From: DASXTS01 sp036505275
GTDB lineage: Bacteria; Actinomycetota; Actinomycetes; Mycobacteriales; Pseudonocardiaceae
Length of the DNA: 10,005 nt
Assembly (NCBI GenBank): GCA_036505275.1
Contig: DASXTS010000003.1
Coordinates: forward strand, 1 to 10,005
Direction of reading: 5' to 3'
Both the position numbers and the translations under genes were made by a program. The notes under the pieces are model-generated. The model saw nothing but the letters and a program-made list of their open reading frames with translations. It was not told the origin of the DNA and made no database searches. This document shows positions 5,477-10,005 of the stretch, one piece after another (positions within the stretch are counted from its first letter, which is position 1; each line of letters begins with the position of its first letter).

Positions 5477-5504
5477 GCCCGCTGTGAGCCCCCTATGAGC
5501 CCCC
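5472..5504 (+). repeat. Three 11-bp tandem repeats across the dehydrogenase stop and kinase start
   Basis: TGTGAGCCCGC, TGTGAGCCCCC and TATGAGCCCCC follow one another without gaps. The first copy contains the TGA stop of the alcohol dehydrogenase (5474-5476) and the third contains the ATG of the kinase (5495). The repeats fill the whole 18-bp gap and leave no Shine-Dalgarno, so kinase translation probably depends on coupling from the dehydrogenase. They look like a local slippage duplication. Confidence 0.75.
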
Positions 5505-6868
5505 GCAGGACCGACGCGTTGCTCGGCGTGCTGACCGGAGTCAGGTCGGGCAAGCGCTCGTTCTACCCGGAGTACGTCCGCTCCGCCCAACGGCTGGAGA
5601 CCGCGGTGCGCGCCCTTGACCGCATCTCCAGCGCGGTGGTGCGCACCGCCGAGGGCCCGCGGGCCCTGGTCGAGGCGGTGGTCAGGGCGGCCGCCGAGCA
5701 CCTGCAGGCCGAGTGGATCCTGGTCGCGGTCGCCGACGGCACGCTCCAGGCTGCCCGGCCCCGGTTCCTGCTGCTCGGCAGCGACGGCCTGGTGGACGAC
5801 AAGCGGCTGCTCCCGCCCGAGGTGTTGCCGCACCTGCACGTGCTGCGAGCCAGGCCATGGGAGGCGGCCGACCACGACGGCGCAGACGGGACGGTCCGGG
5901 TGCCGATGACCCTGGATGGCGAGCCTGTCGGCGGCATCGCCGCGCTGCCCGGCAGCGGCGTCGAGGTGGCCGACACCGACCTGGCGATCCTGCGGGTGCT
6001 GGCCAACCAGGCCGCGGTCGCGCTGCACAACTCTTATATCGTGCACGCCACCAGCCGGCTGCACGGCCGCACCCAGGCGCTGTCCGATGCGGCCGCCCAG
6101 CAGGCCCGCGACCTCGCCGCCCGCAACGCCGAGCTGGCCGAGACCCAGCAACGGCTGATCAACGCCATGCAGCGGCAAGCGCTGGACGACGAGCGGCACC
6201 GGATCGCCCGCGAGCTGCACGACAGCGTCACCCAGGACGTGCTCTCGGCCGGCATCATGATCGGTGTATGCCGCTCGGCGCTGACCGGCTCGCACGGCGC
6301 CAATGGGGACCTGGCCACCGTGCTCGACAAGCTCGCCGCGGCGAAGGACCTGACCAGACACGCCGTGGAGCGGCTCCGCGCGGCCATCTACGCCCTGCAC
6401 CACAGCCCGGAGGAGCAGCCTGGACCGCTGCCGGTGCTGCTGGAGCGGCTGTCCACCGTGCACCTGCCGAGCGGCCTGCAGGTACGGGTGAAGGTGACCG
6501 GCACCCCGGTCGAGCTGCCCGGCGAGGTGGAGCACTCGCTGCTCCGGCTGACCGGCGAGGCGCTGTTCAACATCGTCGCCCACAGCGCCGCGCGGCAGGC
6601 CCAGGTGCGCTTGCGGTACCACCGGGAGCGGCTGGTGCTGAGCATCTCCGACGACGGCGACGGCGACCCGGTGCAGCTGCGCCGGACGCTTCAGCTGGCC
6701 GCCGCGACGGACCTCGCCGGCGCGCACCGCGGCCTGGTGAACATGCTGACCAGGGTCACCGAGCTCGGCGGAACCCTGTCGATCCGGCGGTCCCAGCTCG
6801 GCGGGATCATGCTGCTGCTGCGCATCCCGCTGCCACTGGCCACACCGACGGAGAGGGCAGCGGGATGA
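5495..6868 (+). CDS. Soluble sensor histidine kinase with GAF-like domain (MnoS/MadS-like)
   Basis: 457 aa, no transmembrane segment, so a cytoplasmic sensor. Residues ~25-190 form a GAF-like sensing domain (DRISSAVVRTAEGPRALVEA onward to ILRVLANQAAVALHNSYI). Then come a coiled coil (~190-235, LAARNAELAETQQRL) and a NarL-type dimerisation domain with phospho-acceptor H242 (ERHRIARELHDSVTQD). An HATPase_c domain follows: N359 in GEALFNIVAH, DDGDGD at 386-391, GLVNMLTRVTELGG. The H-box ELHDSVTQ is characteristic of HisKA_3 kinases that pair with LuxR-type regulators; the partner overlaps by 4 bp (ATGA). Position after an MFT-linked alcohol dehydrogenase matches MnoS of the M. smegmatis methanol/propanediol locus (NCBI family name MadS, from memory). 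It likely senses an alcohol, aldehyde or metabolite; the ligand cannot be read from sequence. The ATG at 5495 has no good ribosome site. Confidence 0.88.
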   Translation: MSPRRTDALLGVLTGVRSGKRSFYPEYVRSAQRLETAVRALDRISSAVVRTAEGPRALVEAVVRAAAEHLQAEWILVAVADGTLQAARPRFLLLGSDGLVDDKRLLPPEVLPHLHVLRARPWEAADHDGADGTVRVPMTLDGEPVGGIAALPGSGVEVADTDLAILRVLANQAAVALHNSYIVHATSRLHGRTQALSDAAAQQARDLAARNAELAETQQRLINAMQRQALDDERHRIARELHDSVTQDVLSAGIMIGVCRSALTGSHGANGDLATVLDKLAAAKDLTRHAVERLRAAIYALHHSPEEQPGPLPVLLERLSTVHLPSGLQVRVKVTGTPVELPGEVEHSLLRLTGEALFNIVAHSAARQAQVRLRYHRERLVLSISDDGDGDPVQLRRTLQLAAATDLAGAHRGLVNMLTRVTELGGTLSIRRSQLGGIMLLLRIPLPLATPTERAAG

Positions 6869-7539
6869 CCATGCACCACCGGGTCGCGCGGCCCGGGCCA
6901 CCGCACGGCCAGCTGAAGATCGTGCTGGTGGACGACCACGCCATCGTCCGGCAGGGCCTGCGCTCCATCCTCGATCTCGAGGACGACATGTGTGTGGTCG
7001 GTGAGGCCGCCACCGCAGCCGAGGCGCGCGCCGTGGTCGAACGCACCAGGCCGGACATCGTGCTCCTCGACCTCAAGCTCTCCACCGGCTCCAACACCGA
7101 GGGCCTCGACGTGTGCGCCGAGCTGACCGAGCGCTACCCGCAGATCGGCGTGCTGGTGCTGACCACCTTTCTCGACGACGCCCTCGTCATCGAGGCCATC
7201 CACCGCGGCGCCAAGGGATACGTGATCAAGGATGTCGACACCACCGGCCTGGTCGCCTCGATCCGCACCGTGGCCCGCAACGAGGGCGCCTTCGACTCCC
7301 GGTCCGCCTCCATCATGGTCCGCTCCATCCGCACCACCCCCGAGGAGCCGACCCTCACCGAGCGTGAGCAGAAGGTTCTCGAACTGCTGGCCCGCGGCCT
7401 GAGCAACAGGGACATCGGCAAGCGGCTCTACATCTCGGAGACCACGGCGAAGTTCCACGTCCGCAACATCATGCGCAAGCTGGGCGCGGTGAGCCGGGCC
7501 GAGGCTGTGTATGAGGCCACCAAGATGGGCCTGATCTAG
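6865..7539 (+). CDS. NarL/LuxR-family response regulator (MnoR/MadR-like)
   Basis: 224 aa from ATG 6865, which overlaps the kinase stop as ATGA; a second ATG at 6871 is an alternative start. The receiver domain (17-140) has D23/D24, phospho-acceptor D69 (IVLLDLKL), T100 and K122 (GYVIKDVD). A short insertion (STGSNTEG) after D69 lengthens the usual spacing. The C-terminal LuxR helix-turn-helix (~155-220) reads LTEREQKVLELLARGLSNRD, then the recognition region ISETTAKFHVRNIMRKLG. As the cognate partner of the kinase it should activate the dehydrogenase operon, possibly at the palindrome near 4184. The frame stays open upstream through the kinase gene, but that extension is only shadow. Its stop shares CTAG with the stop of the convergent methyltransferase gene, so no terminator fits between them. 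Confidence 0.92.
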   Translation: MTMHHRVARPGPPHGQLKIVLVDDHAIVRQGLRSILDLEDDMCVVGEAATAAEARAVVERTRPDIVLLDLKLSTGSNTEGLDVCAELTERYPQIGVLVLTTFLDDALVIEAIHRGAKGYVIKDVDTTGLVASIRTVARNEGAFDSRSASIMVRSIRTTPEEPTLTEREQKVLELLARGLSNRDIGKRLYISETTAKFHVRNIMRKLGAVSRAEAVYEATKMGLI

Positions 7540-8486
7540 CGGGCCCCCGGCCGGATGACCAGCCAGCCGCCGTGGTGCTCGGCGACGGTGAACCGCCGGC
7601 CGAACAGCTTGCCGAGGGCGGTCAGAGTCTCGATGTCGAAGCGGCGCACGTGGCCGTAGACGGCGGCCGGCTCGTCCTCGAACGGCACCGCGATGACCAC
7701 AGAACGGGTGGCCAGCCGCATGGCTTCGGCGAGCACGGCGCTGCCCTGCTCGGGGTCAAGGTGCTCCAGCAGGTGCAGCACGGTGACCGTGTCGAATGCG
7801 GCGTCCGGCAGCGGGACCGAGGTCGCATCGCAGGTCAGGGTGCGCAGCGGCACCTTGCGGTTGCGGGCGACGGCGGACAGCAGGCGCATGGTGCCGGCGA
7901 CGAGATCGGAGGCGAGCACGCTGTGCCGGCCGGCCTCGGCGAGCAGCAGCGGGAAGAACCCGAAGCACGAGCCGAGGTCCAGCACCCGGCCCGGCGGCAC
8001 CAGGCGCAGCGCCCGGCCGTACACCGGCGCCATGTTGGCGATCTCCGAGCAGGCCGCCCCCGGCACCGGCGACGGCCGGGCGAGGTGGCGGCGGATGGCT
8101 GCCATGGTGTTGTCGTAGAAGGCGTTCCAGGCCTGCATCGGGTCGGCCGCGGTGGAGCGGACCACGCCGGTGAACACCCGCTCGAAGAGGTCATTGCCGG
8201 AGAGCCAGCCTGGGCCGAAGAGCTCCTCGGCGATGAGCCCGGCGAGGTCGTTGTCGAGCTGATCGCCGGGCAGCCAATGGTCCACTTCCAGCCGCCGGCC
8301 GTTGCGGCGCAGCCGGAAGTGCTCGGTCCGGGTGATCACCTCGCCGCCCCCGGCCGGCACGTCCGGTTGGTCGAGGTCGTCGAGCGCGTCCGGCCGGCGA
8401 AGGCGGACCCGCACCAGATCATCCGGGCGCGACGCGAACGGATCGAGGAGCGCGGCCGATGACAAGTCAGTCGGCGTACCGGTCAT
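7536..8486 (-). CDS. mftM: SAM-dependent methyltransferase, probable mycofactocin oligosaccharide methyltransferase MftM
   Basis: 316 aa. Class I methyltransferase core at residues ~155-280: motif I VLDLGSCFGFF (168-178), acidic residue after strand 2 (SD, 193-194), D220 before ATSVPLPDAAFD, and the FDTVTVLHLLEHLD strand-4 region (231-243). Residues 1-150 are a family-specific N-terminal region (WLPGDQLDNDLAGLIAEELF, AWNAFYDNTM) not found in generic ubiE-like enzymes. MftM methylates one glucose of the mycofactocin glycan; in M. smegmatis it lies in the mno locus rather than beside mftA-F. The same neighbourhood here (MFT-linked Fe-ADH, kinase and regulator, VWA protein) supports the name, and the adjacent mft operon supports it further. 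The ATG overlaps the VWA gene stop (ATGA), so the two are co-translated. If not MftM, it remains a small-molecule or glycan methyltransferase. Confidence 0.78.
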   Translation of the reverse strand: MTGTPTDLSSAALLDPFASRPDDLVRVRLRRPDALDDLDQPDVPAGGGEVITRTEHFRLRRNGRRLEVDHWLPGDQLDNDLAGLIAEELFGPGWLSGNDLFERVFTGVVRSTAADPMQAWNAFYDNTMAAIRRHLARPSPVPGAACSEIANMAPVYGRALRLVPPGRVLDLGSCFGFFPLLLAEAGRHSVLASDLVAGTMRLLSAVARNRKVPLRTLTCDATSVPLPDAAFDTVTVLHLLEHLDPEQGSAVLAEAMRLATRSVVIAVPFEDEPAAVYGHVRRFDIETLTALGKLFGRRFTVAEHHGGWLVIRPGAR

Positions 8487-10005
8487 CTGCCCACCACCTC
8501 CACGGCCATCTCCTCGGCCGCCCGCTCCAGACCGGTCAGGTCCCGCACCACCCGCACCCGGTTGCAGTACTCGGCGTAGGCGGGGAGGTCGCAGCGCCCA
8601 AGCGCCCAGGAGTAGCGCGGCTCCGGGGTAAGCCAGATGGTCTCCCTGGCCCGCCGGGTGATCTCCTCGAAGGCGCGCAGGTTCGGGTCGTTGCCGTTGC
8701 CGCGCCCGTCGCCGAGCACCAGCACCGTGGTGCGGCGGGTCACCGCGGACGCGTGCTCGGCGACGAACACGCCGAACACGCTGCCGTAGTCGGAGTTGGC
8801 GTCGATGTCGAGCACGTCCCCGCCGAAGATCAGCCCGAGGGCCCGCTCGGCCGGGTGGTCCGCGAACAGCTCGGTGGTCTCGGCGATGCCGGCGACGAAC
8901 GCGAACGAGCGCACCTGCGCGAACATGTCCTGCAGGCCGTGCACCAGGCTCAGGGTGAACCGGGAGGTGGCCCGCACCGACAGGCTGACGTCGGCGAGCA
9001 CCACCAGCCGCGGTCGGTCCTCGGCCCGGCGCACCGTCACCGGCGTGAACGGGACGCCGTCGAAACGCATGCTCTGTCGCATGGTGCGGCTGGAGTCCAC
9101 CCGGCCGGCCTGGGCCACCCGCCGGCGGTGGGTCATCCCGCCGTGCAGCGTCCTGGCCAGCCGGCGCAGCGACTCGGCCAGGTCGGCGCGCTCCGACTCG
9201 GCCACGCTGGCCACCGCGGCCACCCGCCGCTCGCGGGACTCCACGATCCGTTGCTCCAGCGCCAGCAGCGCCTCGAGGTGCCGCTTCAGCGCGGCCGGCA
9301 GGTTGGCCAGCAGGCCGGACAGCTTGCTGCGCAGCGCGACCATGTCCGATTCGGTGTCCGATTCGGTGTCCGACTCGTCGCCGTCGTCGATCGCCTCGTT
9401 GAGCCAGCCGAGCAGCGCCTCCTGCTCGGCGATCGTCAGCTCGGCGTCCACCTTGGTGCCGGTGGCACGGGAGAGCTGGCCGGGTACACCGGCGCCGCTG
9501 AGCCGGTCGGTGTCCAGCTGCACCCGGTGGCCCTCGCCGCCGGTGGCCACGTTGTCCTTGGAGAACACGATCTCGTCGGTCAACGATGCCAGGTCGATCT
9601 TGTTCGCCTCCTGGTGCAGGTTGTACCTAGCTGCGAGGTCCTTGGCGTCGAAGTAGTCCCGGATGTCCGAGGGCTTGCCGTGCTCGTGCCCCTGCTGCGG
9701 CGTCGCGCTCGGCTCATCGGACAGCGTGAACGACTCCAGCTCGCCGGTGTCGGAGAGGTCGTCGTGGGCGTGGTCATGGCCGTGGCCCCGATCGGCCGGA
9801 CCGACCTTGACCAGCGAGAAGAAGGCGTCGAATACCTCGTTGAAGGCGGGATCGTCCCGGCGGTCCTTGACCAGTGCGACGCGCAGCGCGGCGCGGAAGA
9901 TCTCCTTGTCGGTCAGCACGCCGGGCTGGCCGGCGCAGCGCATCGCGTCGATCGCCTCGGAGACCGATATGCGCACGCCGCATCGGCGCAGCAGCCGGAT
10001 GAACC
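8483..10005 (-). CDS. VWA-domain CoxE-like protein, probable metalloenzyme activation factor (MadC-like; 5' end outside window)
   Basis: At least 507 residues are in the window. The reading frame is still open at base 10005: FIRLLRRCGVRISVSEAIDA matches the usual CoxE-type opening (FvR.LR..GV.vs..E..dAlr), so the GTG at 9976 is internal and the true start lies further right. The C-terminal third is a von Willebrand A domain with MIDAS motif DVSLS (8978-8992), then VLVLGDGRGNGNDP and LTPEPRYSW. The middle is charged and helical, with a Ser/Asp/Glu/Thr repeat (9345-9374) and a His-rich tract (about 9758-9787). CoxE, NorD and CbbO proteins work with an AAA+ MoxR-type ATPase to activate or load metal into enzymes, so such an ATPase should lie just upstream. 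Near an Fe-dependent alcohol dehydrogenase, the client could be that enzyme. It overlaps mftM by 4 bp. NCBI calls this kind of protein MadC (from memory). Function inferred. Confidence 0.82.
   Translation of the reverse strand, partial: FIRLLRRCGVRISVSEAIDAMRCAGQPGVLTDKEIFRAALRVALVKDRRDDPAFNEVFDAFFSLVKVGPADRGHGHDHAHDDLSDTGELESFTLSDEPSATPQQGHEHGKPSDIRDYFDAKDLAARYNLHQEANKIDLASLTDEIVFSKDNVATGGEGHRVQLDTDRLSGAGVPGQLSRATGTKVDAELTIAEQEALLGWLNEAIDDGDESDTESDTESDMVALRSKLSGLLANLPAALKRHLEALLALEQRIVESRERRVAAVASVAESERADLAESLRRLARTLHGGMTHRRRVAQAGRVDSSRTMRQSMRFDGVPFTPVTVRRAEDRPRLVVLADVSLSVRATSRFTLSLVHGLQDMFAQVRSFAFVAGIAETTELFADHPAERALGLIFGGDVLDIDANSDYGSVFGVFVAEHASAVTRRTTVLVLGDGRGNGNDPNLRAFEEITRRARETIWLTPEPRYSWALGRCDLPAYAEYCNRVRVVRDLTGLERAAEEMAVEVVGR
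9345..9374. repeat. In-frame 12-bp tandem repeat encoding Ser-Asp-Thr-Glu
   Basis: TCCGATTCGGTG occurs twice in tandem (9345-9356, 9357-9368), followed by a partial third copy (TCCGAC). On the minus strand it encodes an acidic SDTE run within GDESDTESDTESD in the VWA protein linker. As a multiple of three it can change length without breaking the frame. Confidence 0.75.
9758..9787 (-). other. Histidine-rich segment within the VWA protein
   Basis: Encodes GHGHDHAHDD: four His alternating with Gly, Asp and Ala, followed by Asp-Asp. A second small cluster, GHEHGK, lies at about 9677-9690. Such tracts bind Ni, Zn, Co or Fe in metallochaperones such as HypB and UreE. It lies in the acidic linker between the N-terminal helical region and the middle domain. 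Metal binding is inferred. Confidence 0.55.

Noticed and set aside
5713..6864. Apparent 5' extension of the response regulator through the kinase gene
   Set aside because: The frame happens to be open, but the extension is Arg/Ala/Gly-rich noise; the receiver domain starts right after the ATG at 6865, which overlaps the kinase stop.
4937..6901. 654-codon minus-strand open frame opposite the dehydrogenase and kinase
   Set aside because: Antisense shadow: low-complexity Gln/His/Arg/Gly composition with no domain, while the plus strand has clear motifs throughout.

Overview
The window is GC-rich actinobacterial DNA: G/C dominates third codon positions, GTG starts are common and genes are tightly packed. 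The mycofactocin (MFT) genes point to Actinomycetota. A Pseudonocardiales or Mycobacteriales-type organism is likely, but the sequence alone does not fix the genus. There is no tRNA, rRNA, insertion sequence or CRISPR array, and no gene-free stretch longer than about 120 bases.

Left half, minus strand (3777 down to 1): a mycofactocin biosynthesis operon in the order mftA (38-aa precursor, ends IDGMCGVY; missing from long-ORF lists because of its size), mftB (PqqD-like recognition protein), mftC (radical SAM/SPASM maturase), mftD (FMN enzyme), an MFT-associated short-chain dehydrogenase, and the first ~47 codons of mftF (glycosyltransferase), which runs off the left edge. mftE (creatininase-like peptidase) is not in the window.

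Centre, plus strand (3867-7539): an unusually short TetR-type mftR (86 aa, DNA-binding domain only) is divergent from mftA. It is followed by a region with several inverted repeats, then a group III iron-dependent alcohol dehydrogenase (Mno/MDO or ErcA-like), a soluble GAF-type sensor histidine kinase and a NarL/LuxR-type response regulator. The last two resemble the MnoS/MnoR pair of mycobacterial methanol and diol metabolism.

Right part, minus strand (10005 down to 7536): a VWA-domain protein (CoxE-like, with a His-rich segment; its 5' end lies beyond the right edge) and a SAM methyltransferase that matches MftM, the enzyme that methylates the mycofactocin glycan. This pair converges on the response regulator, and the two stop codons share one CTAG.

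Working model: mftA-F make and glycosylate mycofactocin, and MftM caps the sugar chain. The SDR and the Fe-ADH are MFT-coupled dehydrogenases that hold NAD(P) tightly and pass electrons to MFT. MftR would control cofactor supply. The kinase/regulator pair would control the alcohol dehydrogenase. The VWA protein, with a predicted AAA+ ATPase partner just outside the window, may activate or load metal into the dehydrogenase. In Mycolicibacterium smegmatis the core mft genes and the mno/mftM genes are separate loci. Here they sit together, which makes the window a compact cofactor-plus-dehydrogenase module.
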